A model generated the notes under the pieces. It saw only the letters and a program-made list of their open reading frames with translations, searched no databases and was not told where the DNA came from. The position numbers and the translations under genes were made by a program. From positions 2,171,501 through 2,235,500 of the forward strand of contig CATNEN010000038.1 in the NCBI GenBank assembly GCA_950097015.1: a stretch of DNA of 64,000 nucleotides, given 5' to 3'. This DNA is from Macrostomum hystrix. Its lineage: Eukaryota > Platyhelminthes > Macrostomidae. Below are positions 36,099 to 47,106 of the stretch, piece after piece. How positions within the stretch are numbered: position 1 is the stretch's first letter; each line of letters starts with the position of its first letter.

Positions 36099-37884
36099 CT
36101 AAGTAGGAACAGTCACGTTGGTCTTGTAGAAATTTACTTTGTTGCCAAATTGTTGCGTCATGTTGAACAATGGCCCCCTGTGGCGAGCTGCAGCGAACTC
36201 ATAGCCCAGGTGCAGAAGCTGGTGCGCCGCCACTGTACTGTTGTTCGTGTCGTCCAGGCGCCCCTGCTTGGCTTCCAGCATGCGGCAGCCCCGATCCAGC
36301 CAGCTCATGTGTGAGTCCTGCTCAATTTTTTCTGTGGGCCAGGTAGCGACTGGGGCTTTTCTGCTGTCTGTCTGTGTACAGTCCCTAATCATATTGTGTG
36401 GTCGCTTTCTAGAACTACCTCACCACCTAAGTAAGATTTCACACAAACTCACTCACTTGCGTTGCGGCATCGAGCCTTCCAGTCCTTATCCGGATCCATC
36501 AGCGGCGAGCCGAAGCTCGGAGGCAGCAGCGTCACCGGCCATCTCCTGGCAGCCGAGCTCTCCTGATGCCATTTAAACACGCTTGTGAGAACTTTCGGTC
36601 CCGTTGAGTAGAACGCATTGCCTGGAAGCTTCCTGGTGAGCACTCGGTTCGACAACACTTGGAAGAATAAGTGTCCCGGTACCGATCCCATCAAGGAGTT
36701 CATTGCCATGAACTCTTGACTCCAGAGAATGCGGGTCTGCTCCACCCGCTCCTGGTCCAGGAAGGCCGCATGCCTGGTGAGCGTCGGGTGGAACGGCTGA
36801 AGGCATTTCACGGCCATGTCCAGGTAGATACCTGCGGGTGTTTCACATATAGTCTCAAAGTCACATGATGTTCTGAGGTATCCGTTTCAAGTTTTGGCTA
36901 TCTAGAGGATCCCTCTATTCACGACGGGTATTTCATTTTATTTATCTCTTACCTCCGAACCTGTGCAGAATGACGTATCGAATGGCGTCCGAGCGTTGAA
37001 GATTATCGCTGAAGCCTTTGTAGGTACCGAGGTACTGGGGATAATGCTCCGACAGCAGGGCCTCGGCATCCGAGTCCCGCCACAGGTAGTAGGTCCAGTC
37101 GGGGTTCAGCGTCAGGCAGCTGTTGATGAACGGCTTGTAGTTCTCGTAGACCATCTCGGAGGCGAAGGTCTGGTGCAGGATGTGCGGAATGCTGAAATTC
37201 CTGGAGCTACTGCAAAGTTGTCCTGAGTCAGAAGTTGGGCGCCGCTGCTCAGTGAGCCGGACTTTGTTAACCATGCAGAAGGCAAAAACCGTAATGACCT
37301 ACAACATTTTTAATAGTTCAAGCTCTTTATATTTGAACTTACGGCCGATGGCTTGTGAAGCGACAGAGAACCTCTGCAGTTGTCAATAATTTCACACGCG
37401 GCAATCGCCTTTATTCGTAGCAATGACCTTTCTTCGTGCCAATGGCCTTCATGCAACGGACTTTATTCATGGCACTGAGTCAATTTTACTAATTTCGCTG
37501 ACTCCTGAGCACACAAGCACACACTCACATAGGTGCGTACATCTGCCCTGACTTTCTCATCGCTAGGCAATGTACACTCTCACTGTGCCTTGGAGTTTGG
37601 TCCTCAAGGGCATAAATTTCACGACTAGCGAACTTTCTCTCCGCGGCTGAGCCTCGCTGTGGAATCGAGCTCAGGGACGTTGTTGCGAGAGGCGTTAACG
37701 GTTCTGCCACTCACCCCCCAAGAGATTTGATCTCTGTCAATCTTATATCTATTTTCGAATCTTTGAATTTTTTCTGCCAGTAAATCGTTCACATTCGAAT
37801 TGTTTAACAGTTCAGTGTAAAACTCACCAGCAACACGGTCGCTACCAGCGAGACAAACAGCAGTGGAAGCCGTATCGCTGGCAT
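36099..37884 (-). CDS. Type II membrane glycosyltransferase, DXD sugar-binding (OCH1-like) family, with altered DXD
   Basis: Four exons on the complement: 37884-37828, 36953-37298, 36457-36831, 36331-36099. They join in frame to 336 aa. Residues 1-30 form a signal anchor (MPAIRLPLLFVSLVATVLL, then VITVFAF) typical of Golgi enzymes. The luminal domain has IPHILHQTF (IPKIIHQ motif), NPDWTYYLWRDSDA, SEHYPQYLGTY, QRSDAIRYVILHRFGGIYLD and MGSVPGHLFF, the signature order of the Gly_transf_sug family. That family transfers sugars from nucleotide sugars using a metal held by a DXD motif. Here the motif is D139-M-A141: the second Asp is Ala, a single A-to-C difference. NNST, NMT and NVT near the C-terminus are potential N-glycosylation sites. 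The donor and acceptor sugars cannot be told. The fold call is firm; activity is uncertain. Confidence 0.87.
37545..37725 (-). mobile_element. tRNA-derived SINE-like element, family 2
   Basis: On the complement: a head with TTAACGCCTCTCGC, B-box-like GCTCGATTCCAC, and a tail GAGGACCAAACTCCAAGGC then ACAGTGAGAGTGTAC, matching 19.4-19.6 kb. Lies in intron 1 of the glycosyltransferase gene. A related head without the tail is at 34855-34965 (complement). Confidence 0.55.
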
Positions 37885-38873
37885 TCTATAGAGCTGCAAT
37901 TCTCATTAAGTTTCATAAAATTGGTTAATCGCTTTAGAGGTATGTCTTGGCCTATATCGTGGCAAGGACTATAATTTTTTTAGCATGCGGAAGTGGGAAC
38001 AGACCATTTCAACTAAGTCAAACAGTTGTCTCTTATTGCTGAGTCAACTCCTCTCAATTATAAATCAGTTAAGAGCATATGCGTGAAAATGCGGCGGGTC
38101 GTAAAACCCAAGCCTGCCTACTGCAGCAGTGCAAACAGAAGCACTGCTTGTGCCGCTTCTCTGTATACTAGGCATGTGTGCATTGCTCTAATTATTATTT
38201 CCCCCTGTCTCAGCACAGGTAGCGAAAATAACTAGCCAGGTTTTGTTGTAAATGACGATGCAACTCTCTGAATCACTTTGGCACATGATAATCGTGAAAA
38301 ACTCTGACTTGTACAACACTTGTACAAGGCAACAAACTGAGCTCGTGCGGTTTCAGTGGATAGCCAACTAGCATTTTAACGAATGTAGTTTTTATGCAAG
38401 ACAAGGGCTTCTGGCTTTGCCTTCTACCATGGGTTGTAAACTCCTCATAAATGATAAATTTCTAGCTGTGTGCCTGATTTATTTAGCGTTGCGTTTTTGT
38501 ATATGGCTATAATCGTACATTGTGCTCACCAGTGTTTTACCCGCTCCTGTTGTACCAGGTTGCTAAATATACACTTTGTGCCTCGTTCAGCCGCACGTTA
38601 ACCTACTCTTGGCCATAGACATTTGACTATAGATCCCGATAGTACTTAAGGTATATTAAATGTTTGTTTCTTAAGACTCAATCCGATGCAATACATAAAT
38701 CTAGATTAGTTTATTTGTTATTTCAAGGTTATATTCGAAGGCTATTTATAGAAAAATTAATTCTTATTATGGCAAGGAAAGCGTTTTTTAATTGAAAGCC
38801 CATTTTTTAATACGCTTCATTTTATGTGAGACTATAAAAAGCAAGAAAATTGCGATCATATTGAAAAAGAAAA
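37885..38873. other. Intergenic region between glycosyltransferase and beta-galactosidase
   Basis: Holds the promoter of the former (no clear TATA box). Otherwise AT-rich, nothing recognised. Confidence 0.4.
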
Positions 38874-38879
38874 TTTATT
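38874..38879 (-). promoter_or_regulatory. Polyadenylation signal of the beta-galactosidase gene
   Basis: AATAAA on the complement about 190 nt beyond the TAA stop at 39068. Confidence 0.5.
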
Positions 38880-39067
38880 TCTATAAGCTTAAAATTAACT
38901 ATTGAAAAAATACACGTATTCATGAATAACACATGAACTGCTGATTTAGGTACAAACAGCAGCTACAAAAATCAATACGGTTGATTTACTACTGTGTACA
39001 TCCGATCAAGATTAGTGCTTTATCCGCATTTTTCAAAAAATTCTTCACCACGGACTGGAGATTGTGA

Positions 39068-42000
39068 TTAGATCTGATCGAAATCAAGCGGCGGCACCCG
39101 TTCAGCCGGAGCCAACATCAGCAGGTCCTTCGAGATGCTGACGCCTCTGTCGCCGCTGCCAATGTTCGGCTTGCCTAGGAGGTCCACGTAGCAGGTTTTA
39201 CTAGCTGTACAGGGCGCGCTTAGCAACTCCAGCACGGCCACTGTGTTGATGCCCTCGCGTAGTACCGACCGGGGCACGTACAGTGTCACCTGAGGCCCGG
39301 CGCAGGGCCAGTAGCGACCCAAATTGAAGCCGTTTATCCACAACTGGCCCTTGCAGAATGTGGACATGTTTGCGAAGGTGTCAGTCAGGCTGGCTGGGCT
39401 CAGGCTGAATGTGCCCATCAGTAGACTGCCCTGAGATGGCTGCCCCGCCTCGCTGGCTTGCAGAGCTTCTGCCCGCGCGAGCAAGCTGGTGGGGGTTAGT
39501 TTTCAACTGTTGTAAATAAAACTATCATCTGGGAATTAGTGGCAGTAGAGTCTCATTAGTGGCAATAGTCCTTGAGCTCGATACCGCGACGAAACCGCAT
39601 TTATTTGGGGCGCAGTCGCGGACAAGGCTTGGGGGCGGGTAAGATATCCGACCCTAAACTAATGTTTCATGTTATACGCGACTGACTACTGCTTAGTACA
39701 TTAAGGTAGTTAATCCCAAGCAATAGTTGACGATCAGACAACTCACCGCCTAGAAAATGGGGACTTGGCGGCCCATCGATCGAAGTCCAAGGAGTAGCTG
39801 AACCAGCCGTACAATGGCGACCCATTCAGCGACACATTGCCAAGGATTCCCTGGACAAACAGACAAGCAGCAAGTCCAGTTTGTTAACCGTAAAATAAAC
39901 AGAATAACTTTTGCGTATTCGCGTTAGACCGCTAGCAGATTTCAAGCCAGATAGTTTACCTTCTAAACTGCTTCAAGCCTTATCTATTTGTTTCTATAAG
40001 TTGCCTCTTTCTGGCACTTTCATGGCACTGAAAAGGCGTTTATTGGTATGCCCCTGGAATCTAACCTGACTAGTTATATCACAAACCAGCTGACCTTAAC
40101 ATTGCCCTGAAGGTCTCCGCCGTAATTGACGTGACCGCAGTTTTCCACTAGCAGCCAAAGGTTGCGCACGCTCGCCGGGTCGCTGGCTGAGAAGTTTAGA
40201 ACCGCCTCCGAGTCCGAGTAGCTGACGGAGCCGAGAAACTGGCCCAGCCACGGCTGCGAGTCGCTGGAGCCGAATGCGTAGACGTAGTCACGAAACTTAT
40301 CCAGTTTGAGCGAGTACTCACCGCTGATAGAGGCGTTTGGCAGTTCTGTGCTGTACAGGGCAAAGCCATGGTACTGCCCAAGCGTCTCCATGGCAACAGG
40401 TAGTTTTCCAGCAGTGTGGGCAACAATGAAGGAATCCAAGTTGCCGAGCAGGCTGGCCAGTCGGTACATCTGAACGCGGCCCAGCGATGAGGCCGTAGCG
40501 TTTGGCGGAATGGTCGGCGGCTGACGGCCAGTGGCGTTTGTAATCACCTGCCTGATGAGCTGGTATTTGTACCTTCAAATTCAAAAAGGGAGTGAGGGTC
40601 GAGCAGTTCATAGTTACAGCTAGATTGACGCATGTATTAATGTACGTGTATCTCCGAAATGCCAATCCCAACAATTCAACGAACCGAGTATCGCCGTTCT
40701 CAGCCATCGGAGCATCGTAATCATACGAGGTCGGCTGAGGCGCCAACGGCGGCGAATTGGCGCCATTCCAGTAGCCGAAGTTCGTGCCGCCGAAGAACAT
40801 GTAGATGTTGACATTGACGCCGTATGCCAGCATGCGAGCGAGGCCCTTGGCAACAGACTGGGCATCCACCTGGGCATGCTGACCGGACCAGTTGTCAAGC
40901 CAGCCGGCGTAGTACTCGGAGTTCACCAGCGGGCCCTTCGGCTGAATCGCTCGCAGCGGCGCGAATGTGGCGTTCAGCGAGTCAGCTAAAAGTTGGTTTT
41001 GTAGAAGCGGATTGTTCAAATCGATCCAGTGAGGTCAAAAAAATAATTTCGATTCTCGAAATCCAGCTTCACAGCTCAATGTAATTTATGGCTCATAGTG
41101 AGAGAATCAAAGTGCGCCGGCAATCAACTCACTTCCTTCCGGGCCAAAGTCGACAGTAGCGAAAAAAAGCTTCTCCTGGGCGGCGCACTTTAAAAAGTAC
41201 TCAGCCTGACCGTCTGTGCTAAATAGCACGGTTTGGTTGCCAAGGTAGCGCCTACCTAGCTGGTACAGGTGTCTAATGTAGGGAAGATCGCATTGTCCTG
41301 TACTGCCGTACTCATTCTCCAGCTGCACCATGATCACATTGCCACCATTGGAGTACAGGCGATTGGCGATTTTCGGCAGCAGAACAGCCATCCATTGGTC
41401 CACTGCAGCCAGGAATTGAGGATCGCTGCTGCGCATCACCATGGAGGCGTTGCGACGCAGCAACCATGCTGGCAGGCCGCCGAAGTCCCACTCGGCGCAG
41501 ATGTAAGGACCAGCCCGCACAATGACTAGTAGCTCGTGCTTCTGGGCCAGAGATAAGAATGTGTCCAGGTCTGCCGGACCAGAGAAGCGGTACTGACCCG
41601 GCTGAGGCTCGTGAAAGTTCCAGGGAACATAAATCTGAATGGCATTTAGGCCAGCGGCGCGCATTTTCGCCAGTCGATCGTCCCAGTCGGAGGGAAGGAG
41701 ACGAAAGTAGTGAATACTTCCGGAGATGTATTGGAATGGCTGACCATCTTTGAGGAACGTGTCGTTGTCGTAGTCAATGCTAAAGCTCTTAGCAAAACTT
41801 GGCTCACGATTCACAGCCAAGCTGGTTAACACCAAGCAAGATGAGATCAAAGAAACTGAAAAAGAAAGTTTAACACAATCAGTTTTGTCTAATAGCCTCT
41901 TGGGCTATTTGAGTATTGAGTATAATAATTAAGGAAAATTTTCACAAAAAGCTGCGAAAGAAAAATATATTCATTCATTTCTCGGCAATAGCGGAGCCAG

Positions 42001-42656
42001 CTTTTTCCTTCGGAGGGGCCGGGAAATTATTTGGGTAGGGTGCACCAAAAACAAAACAGTAAATGGAGTGCTTCTGCGCTAACATCAAATGCAGCAAATC
42101 CAAAAAAACTATGAATTTCAGAGCCTTAGATTTGTAGCCTAAGTATACATATGCGGTCTGTGAGCGTTGCCGAGCGAGGAGGGCCAGGTCGCATTAAGGG
42201 GCGCTGTGTATAGAGACGCCGTGGCCTGTGGGACTGTGGAATGTAGAGTGGGTAATTGAGAGTTCGGGGCGCCGTGAGGTAGCGCCAATTGGGAGGATGT
42301 ACGTGCATTTGAGTGTACGCAAAATTTCGCGGGCCCCTTAGATTCCCCATGGATCCGCCCCCTGTCGCTCGACATTTACCTGGTGCAACTGCATCTATCT
42401 TCTGTACTCTCTGCATGCTTACGAGTTTTAAGAAATTTATTCTTTAGTAGTTGTTGTAATTGCAATGTCTAGTACTCATATAATTTCAAACATAGCATAC
42501 TAAATACAGAATTCGCAATTTTATGTCTATGATTTTTTTACTATTATATGAATTTATAGCGCTTCTAGAATCATATTTTTAGAGAAGTCAATTGAAATCA
42601 AAATGGCAATATCACATTCAATGGCAAAAAATTTACTTACATTTCAACCACTGCAT
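39068..42656 (-). CDS. GLB1: Beta-galactosidase, glycoside hydrolase family 35, lysosomal/secreted
   Basis: Removes terminal beta-galactose from glycoconjugates. Exons on the complement: 42656-42641, 41133-41855, 40685-40985, 40095-40572, 39747-39850, 39068-39485. They join in frame to 2040 nt, 679 aa; human GLB1 has 677. Exon 1 codes only the first five residues and one base. Once joined it gives a good signal peptide ([19 protein letters not shown]). The GH35 domain starts at about 27: [46 protein letters not shown]187 in LENEYGS is the acid/base and E270 in [10 protein letters not shown] the nucleophile, as in human E188/E268. [24 protein letters not shown] and [13 protein letters not shown] (jelly-roll domains) follow. 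The C-terminal end is short. The exon 3 donor CG|GTTCGT is weak but the joint fits the protein. All key residues are intact. Confidence 0.96.
41985..42375. mobile_element. Possible degraded hAT-like element in beta-galactosidase intron 1
   Basis: The right edge on the complement reads GGGGGCGGATCCATGGGG, and the left edge has agCGGAGCCAG and GGAGGGGCCGGG. These resemble the CAGGGGCGGATCCA-type ends of hAT elements. The arms match poorly and no target duplication was found. Confidence 0.25.
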
Positions 42657-44370
42657 CAATAAAGACTTTGGTTTTATTGGCAATATCGCGTAAGTCAAAA
42701 AAAATAATTTTACCGCCTTGAAATAAAAAGTATAGTTAGTTTTTACCGATTTCTTACAAGCCGATCATTTTGAAAAATGTTGCATTTTTAAAGTATGCAA
42801 AAGTACTTGAACATAAAGTTTTCAATTACTAAAACAAAGTCATATGTTCTACTTGAAAGCTTTATTATATTTTTAGGTAAATGGCAATTATAAAAAAACT
42901 AAGTGTAAATGATTAATCGATTCTTTAAGAAATTAAAAACATTTTTAGGCGAATATCAACGAAGGAAACTGCCCGTTGTTTATTTGATTGTAGGCCCTAC
43001 CCATCATTTGGCATAACAAGTCTACTGACATTTTTTGTGCGGACAGTCGTGCCGACGGTCAAAGTTGCAAGACCAAGGGCAAGATGCTTCCATGTCTAAT
43101 AAGGGCTCAAATGTATTTTTGTTTGTTTAATTAATTATTTGACTACAAATTTGTGCCAAAAGTGTACTTTTTTGTCTTAAAGCTATCCTAATAATCTAAT
43201 AATTTGATATATGGTTTTGAAATGAATTTAGGAACCACTAAAGCCTTTATTAGAAAAGACAATGATCTAGAGAACAATTTAAACAGAGCTTAAGACTAAA
43301 CAAAGTAGGCCTATAGTTGTGGTGCAAATTTAAAATTAAATTTAAACTAAGAAAAATGCATTAGTGTCCTTATTAGGCCCTAGCTACTAAACAAATGGCC
43401 GACCTAGAAGATCTTAAACATGTAGTAGGCCAATTGCAAACAAACCTCACCTTTACAACTAGACTTACAACTAGCTAGGCCTAAATGAAAAAATCTTAAA
43501 AACAATGACATTTTGTAGGCAAATTATTTTGTATGGTGTCACTCAGCAGAGACAATTCTTTTGAATAAATAAAAATTTCAGAAAAAGTTCTAGCTCCAGC
43601 CTCCATGGGCATTTCAGAGCAATTAGTAATTTATTTATAGTATGGTAATTATAGGCACAGTCCAATCTTGTGTGGCCTTTTTGTTGCCTGGCCATTTCAC
43701 CCTGTTATTTTGCTATTTTGATTTGTAGGTCTACTAGGGTAGGACCACTATAGGCAAGCTATAACTTGCTTGCCTAGTTAGGCCTAGCTTGGACAAGTTT
43801 TAATGTATCAATGACAATCTATTGCAATGCTTTAACAATGACATATTGCTTGAATTAATAAAATGATCCTATGTATCTGCCATAATTTTCATTGCAATGC
43901 TAAAGAATAGTGCATGACTTGTAATAGGCCTACTTGATTCTAAGGTGCCTGTCCACAGGTTTTTCAACATTTACTCAATATGGAGTCTGGCTAGCTGTTT
44001 GTAGCTAAAGAAAAGTAAGCTAGGTCTAGCTTGGCTTGGGACTTAGCTTTGTTATTTAGAAATCTTAGATAAATATCAGTATGTCTACAATTGGCATAAT
44101 GTAAAAAGGATAAGGCTTTGTCTACAAAATATTCAGAGATATTGTCACTAATTTTATTTAAATGGCATATTGCTGAAAACATTCACCTATTTATATATAC
44201 ACTTATCTAGTTGTCTCATTAGGCCTATCTTAGACTTAGCTTTGGTAGTCTTAATAATGATGGCCTTTGTCCTTAACTATACTAGACTACAAGTTAAGGA
44301 ACAAACTAGAGTCTATCTATTGAAATTTATGCAAGAAGCTTTAAAGTAACTTATTTAATTAAAAAGATAT
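42657..44370. other. AT-rich intergenic region between divergent genes
   Basis: Beta-galactosidase and COX5B point away from each other. No exon seen; the motif TAGGCCTA recurs often. Confidence 0.4.
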
Positions 44371-44379
44371 ATTATTTAC

Positions 44380-44700
44380 GGCAGTGCTTATCCCCACGGT
44401 ACTGTAGAAATAATTTTTGTCTTATTCCTACGGTACCGTGGGAATAATTTCCTGCTTATCCGCATGGCACACTGATGAGATAGCTGTCCTATCTTCAACA
44501 TATTCCGTGGGAATAATTTCCTGCTTATCCGCATGGCACACTGACGAGTTAGCTGTCCTATCATCTATCTTTTTATCATGACTGCAAATTTTCCTTTTTT
44601 CTTCCAGTTTTTAAAAGCAAGTAAACAAATTAAAGTTTTCTGCTTTTTTCAAAAGTAGTTACCCAATATGGTGGCTTTTTTAAGTATATAAAATATATAC

Positions 44701-44734
<34 letters not shown>

Positions 44735-44911
44735 ATATATATCTCGTCAGTGTGCTGTGTGGATAAGCAGGAACTTATTCCCATGGAATATGTTGAAGAT
44801 AGGACAGCTATCTCATCAGTGTGCCCTGCGGATAAGCAGGAAATTATTCCCACGGTACCGTAGGAATAAGACAAAAATTATTTCTACGGTACCGTGGGGA
44901 TAAGCACTGCC
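44380..44911. mobile_element. Non-autonomous DNA transposon with long inverted repeats and 9-bp target duplication (Mutator-like)
   Basis: The arms 44380-44548 and 44743-44911 are each 169 bp and inverted copies differing at about 7 positions. The ends read GGCAGTGCTTATCCCCACGG. The flanks attatttac (44371-44379 and 44912-44920) are a perfect 9-bp direct repeat. Each arm itself holds two copies of a subunit with ccTGCTTATCC and CACACTGA. The middle (about 194 bp) is AT-rich with (AT)n and has no open frame. A 9-bp duplication with long TIRs is typical of Mutator-like elements; the superfamily is inferred. The high identity of the arms suggests recent insertion or hairpin-based correction. Confidence 0.85.
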
Positions 44912-45431
44912 ATTATTTACATAATATTTTTACTTTGCTGTAGGCCCTATAATTATTAAATCAATTATATTTTTGAACATTTTTATGAATATTATAAAAT
45001 AGGCCTATGTTTAAAAATTTGAGACCTTTTTGTGTCTAAAGACATCTATTTGAGGCATCTTTTTTTATGTCCCAACTATCATTGAAATAGACTACAATTT
45101 AATGTTTGACCCTAGTTTCTTTAAGAATTTTAATGCAGTATTTGAATGTATATATTATTGTAGTAACTATATGTAATTTATTACTTTATTTACCATTATT
45201 GGTACTGGTACCTTATTGCTGATTGCAGGTCTGACTGTCATACATTGGTATATCAGAGCCCACAGAATTGTTTCTAAGTTAGTTTTTTACTATTTTAGCA
45301 TGTTTGCTTCTAAATTTCATTGAAAACTTTTCTTTCTACTAATAGCTTTATATATCTAGACTTGCTGTTTGAGTATTATTCATTACAATTGCTACAAAGA
45401 GAACTGTAAACCTTTTCATGCTGCGAAGGTA

Positions 45432-46809
45432 ATGGCGCTGCGATTGTTGCGTACCTCCTGGCTTCTGGCAAGCAGATGTGCCGCCCCTGTCACAAACTCT
45501 CAAAGCCTGCGGTCTGTGGCATCAAGCCGGCGATTGTGCACTGCAGGCCCGTCTGGCGAGAGCCAAGCGCCGCCAAATAATTATCCAGATGGTGCCGACA
45601 CTCTGCGCTGGTTGTTGGAAACTCGACAGGTGATCAATTGCCAGATTAGCTTGCATTCAATTTGTCAATTATCATTGCATTTGTGGCTATTTATCCCACC
45701 ACTGCCACCATGTGACATGTGACATGTGAAAGACTTAGAGCCAAAGGCTCCAAACTGAGCGCAATTAAGCAAAACGCACAATGCGCCTCAGCGCACAACC
45801 CATCGATTTATAAAATCGACTTAACTAAGGGTGGTACAAAGAAAAGTACACCTCATATTGTACCTGCAGGACAGCCTTCTGGATCGGTATCTATTTGAGG
45901 ACTGTCCCTATTCGTTGCGCAAGACTCGAGTGACGCCATCTGAGGGTGGCGATAGTCTCGAGCGGCCAGTTCTGGTGCCGTCTGATCAGGTGACAGAAGT
46001 TTATGTTTGATAGCCTAATAATCCTGTAGCTTCATGTAAATATCGAATGCAAGGTAACGTTTATGAGGTTTGAATAATTAGACTGTGTTTGAATGTGTTT
46101 GTGGCTAACAAGGCAGCTAATAGCCTAGCGGTTTGAATATTAGACTGTGTTTGAATGTGTTTGTGGCTAACAAGGCAGCTGATAGCCTAGCGGTTTGAAT
46201 ATTAGACTGTGTTTGAATGTGTTTGTGGCTAACAAGGCAGCTGATAGCCTAGCGGTTTAAGACTTAGGTCCTTAGGTTAGGTTATCAAGACACTTGATTC
46301 CCATTCCTATTTGGGTGGGTGTTGTGGCCCACAGTCCATGGACCGAAAGGCTGTACACAGCGCTGTAGCCTGTGCCACTCCGCAGGTAGTTGTAATTTCT
46401 CAACTATATTCCTGTTCGCCAGATTAAAGGGATAAAAAGTATGTGGATTAGGCCCTAATAAAAATATTTCACGTCTTAAATATAGTTTATAGGTTCACTT
46501 AGCTCAAAATGGGTGATATGCTCGTATTACGATAGGTCTAACAAATACATACTAACCGGTTGCAATCCGTTACTCCCCGTTGTCAAGTCCAACAAAGTAA
46601 TCGGCTGCATCTGCGAGCCCGAAGCCACAGCTATCAACTGGTTCCAGCTGAGAAAAAGCGAGGCCACCAAGTGCCACTGCGGCTACTGGTTCAAACTGGT
46701 TGATTATCCGGAATACTTCAATGTGACCGCGGAGGATCCGGTCAGGGCGCGCCTGAGGCGAGTGCTGGCCGAGGGCGAGGGCGGCCGCAGTCGTCGACGC
46801 AGGAAGTAG
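45432..46809 (+). CDS. COX5B: Cytochrome c oxidase subunit 5B (complex IV, zinc-binding)
   Basis: Nuclear-coded structural subunit of mitochondrial complex IV on the matrix side. Exons 45432-45629, 45870-45989 and 46588-46809, all phase 0, give 179 aa. The N-terminus [16 protein letters not shown] is a typical presequence. The core reads [18 protein letters not shown], with the joint exactly where the family has LVPS.SNK. The zinc ligands are C113, C115, C135 and C137 (GCIC...[10 protein letters not shown]). A perfect branch site TACTAAC lies about 40 nt before the last acceptor. After the zinc domain there are about 36 extra residues ending in a strongly basic tail (GGRSRRRRK), absent from human COX5B (129 aa). 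Followed closely by CENPJ on the same strand. Confidence 0.93.
46069..46262. repeat. 62-bp triplication in COX5B intron 2
   Basis: Three copies containing TTAGACTGTGTTTGAATGTG and GGCTAACAAGGCAGCTGATA. The third leads into a SINE-like element. Confidence 0.9.
46200..46400 (+). mobile_element. tRNA-derived SINE-like element, family 1 (lacking most of the central segment)
   Basis: The head has an A-box-like TAGCCTAGCGGTTTAAG. The tail GGGTGGGTGTTGTGGCCCAC and AGTCCATGGACCGAAAGGC, then TGTACACAG, matches the copy at 57.5 kb. Lies in COX5B intron 2. The 62-bp triplication just upstream contains the element's head. Confidence 0.5.
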
Positions 46810-46960
46810 CTTTGGAATCTGTAATTGTATAGTTTTGCTGATTCAATCTTTTTTGCAATTACAGTAATCTTATGACGTATGAAGTAGTGGAATAACATTT
46901 CGCCCTACAAAGTTCTTCTGTCTACTTTTTGCCCCCACATTGCACTTTTTAAATTACGAA

Positions 46961-46966
46961 AATAAA
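46961..46966 (+). promoter_or_regulatory. COX5B polyadenylation signal, intercistronic
   Basis: AATAAA about 150 nt after the COX5B stop and 140 nt before the splice acceptor that opens CENPJ. Confidence 0.6.
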
Positions 46967-47106
46967 ACTGTAATCTTCAGTTTTTTATTTGAGGGATGAT
47001 TTGTGTTTTCTTTATTGTGGAACAGTTTAAACATTTAGTGACTTAGATCGAGATTTGCAGTTATTTAAGTGCTTCCTTTTATTTATAATTAATCCCCAAT
47101 TTGCAG

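Noticed and set aside
41985-42375. Confident hAT transposon call
   Set aside because: Ends only resemble hAT termini, arms do not match well and no 8-bp duplication was found; kept as a low-confidence feature.
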